Shown here: positions 42,789 through 50,034 of the stretch, in pieces
Numbering within the stretch: the stretch's first letter is position 1
Layout of the letters: each line of letters starts with the position of its first letter
Source of the DNA: Siccirubricoccus soli
GTDB lineage: Bacteria > Pseudomonadota > Alphaproteobacteria > Acetobacterales > Acetobacteraceae
Length of the DNA stretch: 64,000 nucleotides
Direction: 5' to 3'
Assembly (NCBI RefSeq): GCF_024178315.1
Contig: NZ_JAMZIK010000030.1
Coordinates: 1 to 64,000 of the forward strand
Position numbers and translations under genes: made by a program
The notes under the pieces: generated by a model
Database searches by the model: none
What the model saw: the letters and a program-made list of their open reading frames with translations, nothing else
What the model was told of the DNA's origin: nothing

Positions 42789-43606
42789 CTGCCGGCGCGC
42801 GGCCAGTCCGCCGGCCGCAGCGGGACCAGCAGGTCATGCACGCCACGCGTACTCCAGTGGCGGGCGGCGAATTGCAGGCTGGCCCAGAACAATACGCTGC
42901 TGCCAGCCATTTCGAGGAATTCCTCCAGGCAGATTACCGCCAGATCGGTGCCGCGCAGCCGCCCCGCTTCCACCTCGCCCTCGGGGAAGACGAAATTGCC
43001 GGCCGCCTCCACACCGATGGCCCCTGCCATGAGCAGGCAGATCCCGGTGAGCAGCTGCCGCGGCGCGCCGGGAACCTGGCCGAGAAAGCGCGCCAGCCGG
43101 TGGACGCCACAGGTCATCGCCAGCGCCGCCGGCAGCCCGATGGCGAAGACCCAGAGCCCGGTCCGGTGGAAGGCCGTGCCGGTGCGGTCCCCGATCAGCT
43201 CGTCCAGTTCGACGCCCGCCCGCTCATGCAGGCCGCTGACCTCGTCCACCGACATGGCGATGAAGGCGGCCGCCAGGAGGCCGAGCATCCAGCCGGCGCG
43301 ATCCACGCGCCGGCTGCGCAGCGCCACCAGCGCGAGCAGGAGGCCGGCGAGCAGGAGCTTCGCCGAGGACCACCAGGCCGGCAGGTTCCCTTCCTCGTCG
43401 AGGTAGATCAAGATCGGGATACGGCCGGACAGCGCGAAGGCCAGCAGATTGGCGACGACAAGGGCGAGATCCACAGCCAGCAGCGCCCCCAGCAACACGC
43501 CGCCGAAGCGCGGCAGCAGCGCCTCTGCCGGGTCGGGATCGCGGCGCGACAGGGTGGCGTCCGGCAGCCGGGCCGCCATCGTGGCCGTGGTAGGGGAAAG
43601 CTTCAT
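42785..43606 (-). CDS. Polytopic membrane protein of unknown function
   Basis: A 273-residue protein with six predicted membrane helices: LLGALLAVDLALVVANLLAF, WSSAKLLLAGLLLALVAL, GWMLGLLAAAFIAMSVDE, LWVFAIGLPAALAMTCGV, LLTGICLLMAGAIGVEA and LEEFLEMAGSSVLFWASLQF. The third helix ends in SVDEVSGLHERAG, an acidic-His motif that could bind metal. I did not recognise the family. ATG 43606 is the first start before MKLSPTTATMAAR. Its TAG stop is the CTAG of the palindromic element. Confidence 0.7.
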   Translation of the reverse strand: MKLSPTTATMAARLPDATLSRRDPDPAEALLPRFGGVLLGALLAVDLALVVANLLAFALSGRIPILIYLDEEGNLPAWWSSAKLLLAGLLLALVALRSRRVDRAGWMLGLLAAAFIAMSVDEVSGLHERAGVELDELIGDRTGTAFHRTGLWVFAIGLPAALAMTCGVHRLARFLGQVPGAPRQLLTGICLLMAGAIGVEAAGNFVFPEGEVEAGRLRGTDLAVICLEEFLEMAGSSVLFWASLQFAARHWSTRGVHDLLVPLRPADWPRAGS

Positions 43607-43947
43607 CCGCTCGCGCTTCCTTCCAGCCTTCGCCCCTGCGGCCGCAACCGATCTCCGGCCGCGGAAGGCAGCGCAGGAACCGGCAGGCGCAGGGCAGGTC
43701 GACATGACAATTTTCTTAAGCAGAAATGTATACGTCGTTATGTTTCGACCCTGCTGCGCAGCGGCGCAATCCACGTTCCACGACCGCACGAATTCCCGCC
43801 AACGTGCCAGACAGCACGATGAGGACTAGTGGTTGAAGTTGTGGGAACCATGTCGCGGTCCCGTTCGCGGAAGGCGACCCTGCTCCCCCCCCGCGGAGCC
43901 GCCCCGGCCCTCGCGCAGGATGCGAGGGGATGGTGTAGCCTCCGCCT
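43607..43947. other. Intergenic region with AT-rich patch
   Basis: No gene is supported. At about 43700-43745 lies a strongly AT-rich stretch (CAATTTTCTTAAGC, TGTATACG) unlike its surroundings, a likely promoter zone for the membrane-protein gene, the peptidase gene or both. Confidence 0.45.
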
Positions 43948-45339
43948 ATGAGCACCTGTCTTGACAGCATCCTCGCCGAGATCGATGCCGGCGCCGCCGC
44001 CGCCCGCGACCGCCTGATCAACTGGCTCCGCATCCCGAGCATCAGTGCCCAGCCGGCCCATGCCGCGGATTGCCTGCGCGCCGCCGACTGGGCCCGGGAA
44101 CACCTGGCCGCCATCGGCTTCCGCGCCGAGATCCGCCCGACCGCCGGCCACCCTTGCGTCGTCGCCCACCACCCGGGCACCGGCGGCAAGGCGCCGCACC
44201 TGCTCTTCTACGGCCATTACGACGTGCAGCCGGCCGACCCGCTGAGCCTCTGGCGCTCCCCGCCCTTCGAGCCCGCGATCATGGAGGGCCCGCACGGCCC
44301 GCGCGTGGTCGCCCGTGGCGCGGTGGACGACAAGGGCCAGGTCGCCATGTGGCTGGAGGCGCTGCGCGCCTGGCACGTCGTGGCCGGCGGCCCGCCCTGC
44401 CCCGTCACCGTGCTGCTGGAAGGCGAGGAGGAGGTCGGCAGCCCGAGCCTCGACGCCTTCCTCGCCGCCAACCGGGCGGAGCTGAAGGCGGATGTCGCCG
44501 TCATCAGCGACACCGGCATGTGGGACATCGCGACGCCTGCCATCACCACGCGGCTGCGCGGCATGGTCTATGCGCAGATCGACCTCTTCGCCGCCTCGCG
44601 CGACCTGCATTCCGGCCTCTATGGCGGCGCGGCGCTGAACCCGATCAACGCCCTCACCCGCATCCTGGGCGAGTTGCAGGATGCCGATGGCCGCATCCAG
44701 ATCCCCGGATTCTATGAGGGCATCCAGCCGGTCTCCAACGTCCAGGCGGCGGAATGGGCGGCGCTCGGCTTCGACGAGGCGGCCTTCCTCGGCGAGATCG
44801 GGCTGAAGACGCCCGCCGGGGAGCGCGGCCGCGGCGCGCTGGAACGGCTCTGGGCCCGGCCGACCGCCGATCTCAACGGCATCTGGGGCGGCTATACCGG
44901 CGAGGGCGGCAAGACCGTCATCGCCGCGGAGGCGCATGCCAAGCTTTCCTGCCGCCTCGTCCCCGGCCAGGACCCGCAGAAGGTGGCGGCCGGCATCCGG
45001 CAATTCGTCATGGACCGCCTGCCGCCGGATGCGCGGGCGGAGGTGAGCATCCTGAACACCACGCCGGGCATCGAGGTGCCGGCGGACAGCCCCTGGGTGC
45101 AGGCGGCGCGCGGCGCATTGGCGGCGGAATATGGCAGGCCCGCCGTGCTGGTCGGCAGCGGCGGCTCCATCCCGGTGGTGGAGAGCCTGAAGCGGCTGCT
45201 GGGGCTGGACAGCCTGCTGGTCGGCTTCGGGCTGAATGACGACCAGGTGCACAGCCCGAACGAGAAGTTCGAGCTGACCTGCCTGCACAAGGGCGCCCGC
45301 AGCCATGCGCGGATGCTGGCGGCGTTTGCGGGGAGGTAA
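43948..45339 (+). CDS. M20 family dipeptidase
   Basis: A 463-residue metallopeptidase. The zinc ligands and catalytic residues are visible: LLFYGHYDVQPADP (His), ARGAVDDKGQVAMW (bridging Asp), LEGEEEVGSPSL (general-base Glu and ligand Glu), VISDTGMWD (Asp) and the distal NDDQVHSPNEKF (His). The dimerisation domain lies at about 190-330. No signal peptide, so cytoplasmic. The length and the SDTGMW motif match M20 dipeptidases that hydrolyse short peptides. A GC-rich module follows the TAA. Confidence 0.93.
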   Translation: MSTCLDSILAEIDAGAAAARDRLINWLRIPSISAQPAHAADCLRAADWAREHLAAIGFRAEIRPTAGHPCVVAHHPGTGGKAPHLLFYGHYDVQPADPLSLWRSPPFEPAIMEGPHGPRVVARGAVDDKGQVAMWLEALRAWHVVAGGPPCPVTVLLEGEEEVGSPSLDAFLAANRAELKADVAVISDTGMWDIATPAITTRLRGMVYAQIDLFAASRDLHSGLYGGAALNPINALTRILGELQDADGRIQIPGFYEGIQPVSNVQAAEWAALGFDEAAFLGEIGLKTPAGERGRGALERLWARPTADLNGIWGGYTGEGGKTVIAAEAHAKLSCRLVPGQDPQKVAAGIRQFVMDRLPPDARAEVSILNTTPGIEVPADSPWVQAARGALAAEYGRPAVLVGSGGSIPVVESLKRLLGLDSLLVGFGLNDDQVHSPNEKFELTCLHKGARSHARMLAAFAGR

Positions 45340-45341
45340 GG

Positions 45342-45518
45342 GGGGCTCCGCCCCGGGCCCAGGCAGGGCTCTGCCCCTGCACCCCGCCGGGGCCAGGACC
45401 TGGCCCCGGACCCCGGTGTGAGTTGGCAAGGCTGAACCGGTGGGTCTGAAACCCAGACCGGGGTCCGGGGGATGGTCCGCCCCCCGGCGGGGGTTTGGGG
45501 GCGGCGCCCCCAACCTTC
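45342..45518. repeat. GC-rich module, long hybrid copy
   Basis: It contains GGGGCTCCGCCCC, GCAGGGCTCTGCCCCTGC, GGGGCCAGGACCTGGCCCC, TGAGTTGGCAAGGCTGAACC, then GACCGGGGTCCGG, GTCCGCCCCCCGGCGGGG and GGGGGCGGCGCCCCC. It carries both the TGAGTTGGCA core of modules 1-4 and the CCGGGGTCCGG core of the others, showing that they are one family. Lies between convergent genes. Confidence 0.8.
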
Positions 45519-46477
45519 TACTCCGCCTTCAACCCCGCCTGCGCCACCACCTGCCGCCACATCGGCAGCTCCATGTTCAGCCTCGCGGCCAGGGTCTCCG
45601 GCCCGGCCAGCAGCAGCGCGGCGCCGTTCTCCGCCATACGCCCGGCCAGCGCGCTGCTGCGGAAGCCTTCCAGCGCCCCTGCCAGCTTCTGCGCCACCTC
45701 CGGCGGCGTGCCCTTCGGCCCGAGCAGCGCGAACCAGATGCTCAGCGCCGCGCCCGGCACCATCTCCTGCAGGCAGGGCACCTCCGGCAGCACCGGGCTG
45801 CGCGCCGTGCCGCTCTGGCCGATGAAGACGGCCCGCCCTTCCTTCACATGCGGCATGCCGGTGGCGAGATCGACCGACATCAGATCAATGTCCCCGCCGA
45901 GGAAGGCGCCGACCATCTGCCCGCCGCCGCGATAGGGCACATGCGTCCACTCGATGCCGGCCCGCAGCGCGAAGAGGGCGCTGAGCATATGCGTGGTGGT
46001 ACCATTGCCGGAGGAGCCGATAGTGATTGCACCCGGCTGCGCCTTGGCCAGCGCGATCAGCCCGGCCAAGTCCTTCACCCGGCCATTCGGCCGCGCCGCG
46101 AAGCCCATCGGCGCTTCGGAGATGAGGGAGATGGGCAGCAGATCCTTCTGCGGGTCATAGCCGATCTCCGGCTGCAGGGCCGGCTGGATGGCGATAGCGC
46201 CGGTGGTGAAGAGAAAGGTGTGGGCATCCTGCGAGGCGATGACAGCCTGTGTGCCGACCGCACCGCCCGCGCCGCCGCGGGTTTCCACCACCACCGACTG
46301 CCCGAGCACCGGGGCCAGCGCCTCCGCCAGGAAGCGGGCGGGGATTTCCACCGGGCCGCCGGCGGCGAAGGGCACGATGAAGCGCAGCGGCCGGCTGGGC
46401 CAGTGCGGCTGGGCGAGGGCAGGCATGGCAAGGCCCGGCAGGGCGAGGGTGGCGGCGAGCCATTCCCGGCGATGCAT
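45518..46477 (-). CDS. Bug/TctC family periplasmic solute-binding protein (4)
   Basis: A 319-residue binding protein with a signal peptide (RREWLAATLALPGLAMPALAQ). The N-domain is RPLRFIVPFAAGGPVEIPAR, in which the usual Asp of GG-x2-D is Glu; GQSVVVETRGGAGG, GSSGNGTTTHMLSALF and HVPYRGGGQMVGAFLGG follow. It is a close paralogue of the next gene, which shares GGPVEIPAR. Together they probably bind the same class of ligand. Start 46477; repeat copy 5 lies upstream. Confidence 0.9.
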   Translation of the reverse strand: MHRREWLAATLALPGLAMPALAQPHWPSRPLRFIVPFAAGGPVEIPARFLAEALAPVLGQSVVVETRGGAGGAVGTQAVIASQDAHTFLFTTGAIAIQPALQPEIGYDPQKDLLPISLISEAPMGFAARPNGRVKDLAGLIALAKAQPGAITIGSSGNGTTTHMLSALFALRAGIEWTHVPYRGGGQMVGAFLGGDIDLMSVDLATGMPHVKEGRAVFIGQSGTARSPVLPEVPCLQEMVPGAALSIWFALLGPKGTPPEVAQKLAGALEGFRSSALAGRMAENGAALLLAGPETLAARLNMELPMWRQVVAQAGLKAE

Positions 46478-46529
46478 GAAGCGACTCCTGAAGCGCTGTG
46501 ACGTTCCCCCTTGCTGTCTGTCCCGGCTT

Positions 46530-46635
46530 TAGAGCGTTTTCGGTTTACATGCGTACACCGAAAACGCGCTACGCCTTTGTTGGCAGAGCAGATTCACGCC
46601 TACGGGCGATGCCGCCCTACGGCGATCTGCTCTAG
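46530..46635. repeat. Bipartite palindromic element, copy 5
   Basis: Orientation as copy 1: TAGAGCGTTTTCGGTTTACA ... CCGAAAACGCGC, then GGCAGAGCAGATTCACGCC ... GGCGATCTGCTCTAG. It lies between two Bug-gene paralogues of the same strand. Confidence 0.88.
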
Positions 46636-46776
46636 CCTCGCCGGCCTAATCAGTCGTTAGGGCCAGGCGAAGCGGGGCGGTGGTGGCATGCCCGGGCTCG
46701 TGCTGGAGCGATGCTTTCGCCCGGGCCTGCAGTCGCATGCTGTGCGTCCCGGCAAGCCCTCCCGGGCCATCACGCC

Positions 46777-47745
46777 TCACTCCGCCCGCAGATTCGCTGC
46801 GGCGGCAATGCGCTTCCATTGCGGCACCTCCCGCGCCATGCGTTCGGCCAGCGATGCGGGCGGCGTCAGCAGCAACTCCACCCCGGTACCGCGGAAGCGC
46901 TCGGCGAGCGCGCTGCCGTCCCGCAGCGGGGCGATCTCCGTGGCCAGCCGCTCCGCCAGCCCGGGCGGCAGGCCGCGCGGGCCGAAGAAGCCGTACCAGA
47001 TGGTGATGACGTAGTCCGGCACCCGCTCCATCGCGGCCGGCACCTCCGGCAGGGCGGGGATCCGGCCGCGTCCGGTCACGGCGATGGCCCGCAGCCGCTT
47101 CTCCCGCAGATGCGGCATCGCCTCCCCCATGCCGGTCACCATCAGATCGGTATCGCCCGCGTAGAGCGCATTCACCGCCTGGGCCGCGCCGCGATAGGGC
47201 ACATGCAGCAGATCGACGCCCGCCATGCTGCAGAACAGCGCCCCGCCGAGATGGGTGGTGGAGCCGGCGCCGGAGGAGCCGTAGCTGATGCTCCCCGGCT
47301 TCGCCCGCGCCTTGGCCAGCAGCTCCTCCAGATCGCGCACCGGGCTGTCCGGCCGCGCCAGGAAGATCATGGGCGCATCGGTCAGCAGCGAGACGGGGGT
47401 GAAATCCGCCAGCGGATCGAAGCCCGGCTCCTTCATCAGCGCGGGCAGGATGGCGATGGCGCTGGTCGTCACCAGCATCAGATGCGGGTCGTTCGCCTGC
47501 GCCACGCTCTGGATGCCGAGCGCGCCGCCGGCGCCCGGCTTCGCCTCCACGATCACCGGCTGGCCAAGCCGGGGCGAGAGCTGCTCGGCAATGAAGCGTG
47601 CCGGGATCTCCACCGGCCCGCCGGGCGCGAAGGGCACGATGAAGCGGATGGTGCGGCTGGGCCAGGGCGCCTGCGCCAGGGCCGGACAGGACAGCGCCAG
47701 GGGCGAGGCCAGGCCGGCCAGCAGGGCGCGGCGGGGGACGCGCAT
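46777..47745 (-). CDS. Bug/TctC family periplasmic solute-binding protein (5)
   Basis: A 322-residue binding protein with a signal peptide (RRALLAGLASPLALSCPALAQ). Motifs: RTIRFIVPFAPGGPVEIPAR, again with Glu in place of the usual Asp, GQPVIVEAKPGAGGALGIQ, GSSGAGSTTHLGGALF and HVPYRGAAQAVNALYAG. It begins after a GGAGGAAA box at 47745. The gene is divergent from the two crotonase genes, suggesting that the ligand is activated to a CoA ester. No membrane permease partner. Confidence 0.9.
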   Translation of the reverse strand: MRVPRRALLAGLASPLALSCPALAQAPWPSRTIRFIVPFAPGGPVEIPARFIAEQLSPRLGQPVIVEAKPGAGGALGIQSVAQANDPHLMLVTTSAIAILPALMKEPGFDPLADFTPVSLLTDAPMIFLARPDSPVRDLEELLAKARAKPGSISYGSSGAGSTTHLGGALFCSMAGVDLLHVPYRGAAQAVNALYAGDTDLMVTGMGEAMPHLREKRLRAIAVTGRGRIPALPEVPAAMERVPDYVITIWYGFFGPRGLPPGLAERLATEIAPLRDGSALAERFRGTGVELLLTPPASLAERMAREVPQWKRIAAAANLRAE

Positions 47746-47838
47746 TTCGGTTTCCTCCGGTTTGGTGCCAGCATGGCGCCGGGGCCGGGACAGGGACAAG
47801 GGCCGTCCCGCCCCGCAGGAAGATGGGAGAGCGACGCC

Positions 47839-48489
47839 TTGGTGCTGCTGGTGGAGGAACATGGCCGGGTCCGCGTGTTGCGGCTGAACCGTCCGGAAAA
47901 GCGCAATGCCCTGAACGGCGCGCTGGTGGAGGCGATCATCGCCGGGCTGCGCGCCGCCGACGAGACGGATTCCATCGCGGCCGTGGTGATCGCGGGCGCC
48001 GGCGCCGGCTTCTCCGCCGGTGCCGACCTCGGTGAGCGCGCCGGCCTGGATGACGCGGCGCGCCAGGCCCGCTCCGCCCTGAACGCGGCGCTGATGGCAG
48101 CACCTGCGCAGACCGGCAAGCCGGTGGTCGCCGCGGTGCAGGGCGCGGTGGTCGGCGCCGGCGCCTCCCTCGCCCTTTCCTGCGACATGGTGGTGGCGGC
48201 GGAAGGCGCGCGCTTCCTCTATCCGGAGGCGAAGCACGGCATCTACCCCTCCCTCGTCGCGCCGATGCTGCTGCGGGCGCTGGGGCCGAAGGACTGCTTC
48301 GAGTTGCTGACCACTGGCCGCCCCCTGCCCGCCGAGGAGGCCCGCGCCCTCCGCCTGGTGAACCGCGTGGTGCCGGAAGCCGCGCTGCTGGAGACCGCCT
48401 GCGCCCTCGCCGAAACCGCCGCCACCTACGGCCCCGAGAAGATGCGCCGCATCAAGGCCATGCTGAACGCCGAGGGCGCGCCGCGATGA
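47839..48489 (+). CDS. Crotonase (enoyl-CoA hydratase/isomerase) family protein (1)
   Basis: A 216-residue crotonase if TTG 47839 is the start (GGGAGA box 8 bases upstream); ATG 47773 would give 238 residues. Seen are RLNRPEKRNALNGAL, AGFSAGADLGE and AVVGAGASLALSCDMVVAAEG. The first catalytic glutamate position is Ser (GASLALSCD), the second is retained (LYPEAKHG). It is shorter at the C-terminus than the usual about 255 residues. Its stop overlaps the second crotonase start by four bases (ATGA), so the two are coupled. Confidence 0.75.
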   Translation: MVLLVEEHGRVRVLRLNRPEKRNALNGALVEAIIAGLRAADETDSIAAVVIAGAGAGFSAGADLGERAGLDDAARQARSALNAALMAAPAQTGKPVVAAVQGAVVGAGASLALSCDMVVAAEGARFLYPEAKHGIYPSLVAPMLLRALGPKDCFELLTTGRPLPAEEARALRLVNRVVPEAALLETACALAETAATYGPEKMRRIKAMLNAEGAPR

Positions 48490-49229
48490 GTGAGGTGCTG
48501 CGCTACGCCGGCGACGAGCGCGGCGTGGTGACGCTGACGCTCGACCGCCCCGAGGCGCGCAACGCCTTCAACCTGGCCCTGGCCGAGGCGCTGGCCCTCG
48601 CCTGCCGCCGCGCGACGGAGGACGGCGCGAAGCTGGTGCTGCTGCGCGCCGCCGGTCCGGTCTTCTGTGCCGGCGCCGACCTGAAGGAGCGCCAGGGCAT
48701 GAGCGACGAGCAGGTGCGCGCCCGCCGCCTGCGCGGCTTCCTGGCCTACGCCGCCATCGAGGCCCTGCCGATGCCGAGCATCGCCGTGGTGGCGGGGCCG
48801 GCGGTCGGCTCCGGCGTCGAGATCGCCGCCGCCTGCGACTTCATCCTCGCCACGCCGGCCGCCAGCTTCCGCACGCCGGAGGCCCTCTGGGGCACGGTGG
48901 GCGCGACCCAGCGCCTGCCGCGGGTGCTGGGGGCGCGGCTTGCCAAGGACATGATGTTCACCGGCCGCACCCTCTCTGCCGAGGAGGCGCTGGCCCATGG
49001 GCTGGTGTCACGGCTGGTGGCGCCGGAGGCCTTGGAAGCGACGGTGGAGGAGATTGCCGCCACCATCGCCAAGGCACCGCCTGCCGCCATGCGGATGGCC
49101 AAGCGCTGCATCGCCGAAGGGCTGGACCGCGACCCGCGCGGCGCGCTGGCGACCGAATTGCTGGCGCTCGAGGAGAACCTGGCGGCGGCGGAGTGGAAGA
49201 AGGCGATGGCCGCGTTCGGGAAGGGCTGA
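48486..49229 (+). CDS. Enoyl-CoA hydratase/isomerase family protein (2)
   Basis: A 247-residue crotonase with both catalytic glutamates: in GSGVEIAAACDF and in RTPEALWGT. The other segments are usual (LDRPEARNAFNLAL, VFCAGADLKERQG, LGARLAKDMMFTGRTLS). It can therefore be a true enoyl-CoA hydratase. It is translationally coupled to the preceding crotonase. A perfect palindromic repeat follows 11 bases after the stop. Confidence 0.9.
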   Translation: MSEVLRYAGDERGVVTLTLDRPEARNAFNLALAEALALACRRATEDGAKLVLLRAAGPVFCAGADLKERQGMSDEQVRARRLRGFLAYAAIEALPMPSIAVVAGPAVGSGVEIAAACDFILATPAASFRTPEALWGTVGATQRLPRVLGARLAKDMMFTGRTLSAEEALAHGLVSRLVAPEALEATVEEIAATIAKAPPAAMRMAKRCIAEGLDRDPRGALATELLALEENLAAAEWKKAMAAFGKG

Positions 49230-49240
49230 GGCCGTCCCTG

Positions 49241-49287
49241 GAGCAGTATCCGATCAGGTGGAATCACCTGATCGGATACTGCTCTAG
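49241..49287. repeat. Type 2 palindrome with CTAG end
   Basis: A perfect inverted repeat with 20-base arms GAGCAGTATCCGATCAGGTG (49241-49260) and its complement (49265-49284) around GAAT, ending in CTAG. It probably forms a strong transcript hairpin. The minus-strand stop of the methyltransferase gene is within its CTAG. Confidence 0.92.
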
Positions 49288-50012
49288 CGCGTGGCGGCGA
49301 CCAGCAGCAGCATCGGCCGGTCCATCTCCTCGGCCAGGGCGGGCTGCGCGGCGAGCTGTGCTGGCGTCGGGTGCCATTCCTGCACCTCGCGCAAGGTGAA
49401 GCCCGCCCGGATCAGGGTGGTGAGCGTGGTGCCGAGGGTTCGGTGCTGCTTCGCCACGCCCTTGGCGAGCCAATCCGTCCGCCGCTCGCCTTCCACCGCA
49501 TAATGGTCCACCGCCCAGCTCCGGCCGCCGCCCTCCCGCACCATCCAGCCCGGCTGCCGGGAGGCCATGTAGATCGGGTGCTCGATGGTGAAGACGAAGC
49601 CCGCCCCCGGCACCAGCGCCCGGTGGACCATGCGCACCAGCCGGCCGAAATCCTCGATGTAGTGGAGGGCCAGGGAGCTGTAGGCGAGGTCGAACCCGGC
49701 CTCGGGCAGCTCCAGCCGTTCCAGGTCGGCCTGGAGAAAGGTGATGGCGGGATCCGCCGTGCCGCTGCGGGCGCGCGCCAGCATCTTCGTCGAGAGGTCC
49801 ACGCCCAGCACCTGGGCGGCGCCCTGCGCGGCCGCCCAGCGCGCGAACCAGCCGAAGCCGCAGCCGAGATCGACGACGCGCCGCCCCCGCAATGGCGGCA
49901 GCATCGCCCGGATGGCAGGCCATTCCGGCGCCCCCTCCAGCCCGAGGCGGGAGCGCGGCAGCCGGCTATAGCCTTCGAAGAAATCCGGCCTGTCGTAGAT
50001 GTTCTGGGCCAT
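49284..50012 (-). CDS. Class I SAM-dependent methyltransferase
   Basis: A 242-residue methyltransferase. Motif I is RVVDLGCGFGWFARWAAAQG, motif II is QVLGVDLSTKML, then AITFLQADLERLELPEAGFD and LAYSSLALHYIEDF. The pattern is that of the UbiE/type 11 family; the GRLVRMVHRALVPGAGFVFTIEHP block resembles other small-molecule methyltransferases. Start 50012. It follows the GMC oxidoreductase with 22 bases between, so the two are likely co-transcribed. The stop TAG comes from a palindromic repeat. Confidence 0.88.
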   Translation of the reverse strand: MAQNIYDRPDFFEGYSRLPRSRLGLEGAPEWPAIRAMLPPLRGRRVVDLGCGFGWFARWAAAQGAAQVLGVDLSTKMLARARSGTADPAITFLQADLERLELPEAGFDLAYSSLALHYIEDFGRLVRMVHRALVPGAGFVFTIEHPIYMASRQPGWMVREGGGRSWAVDHYAVEGERRTDWLAKGVAKQHRTLGTTLTTLIRAGFTLREVQEWHPTPAQLAAQPALAEEMDRPMLLLVAATR

Positions 50013-50034
50013 GACCTTCCGCCATGCGCCAGGC

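Noticed and set aside
46711-48489. A 592-codon plus-strand frame ending in the first crotonase
   Set aside because: Its first about 370 codons lie opposite the Bug gene at 46777. The crotonase homology begins only near 47839.
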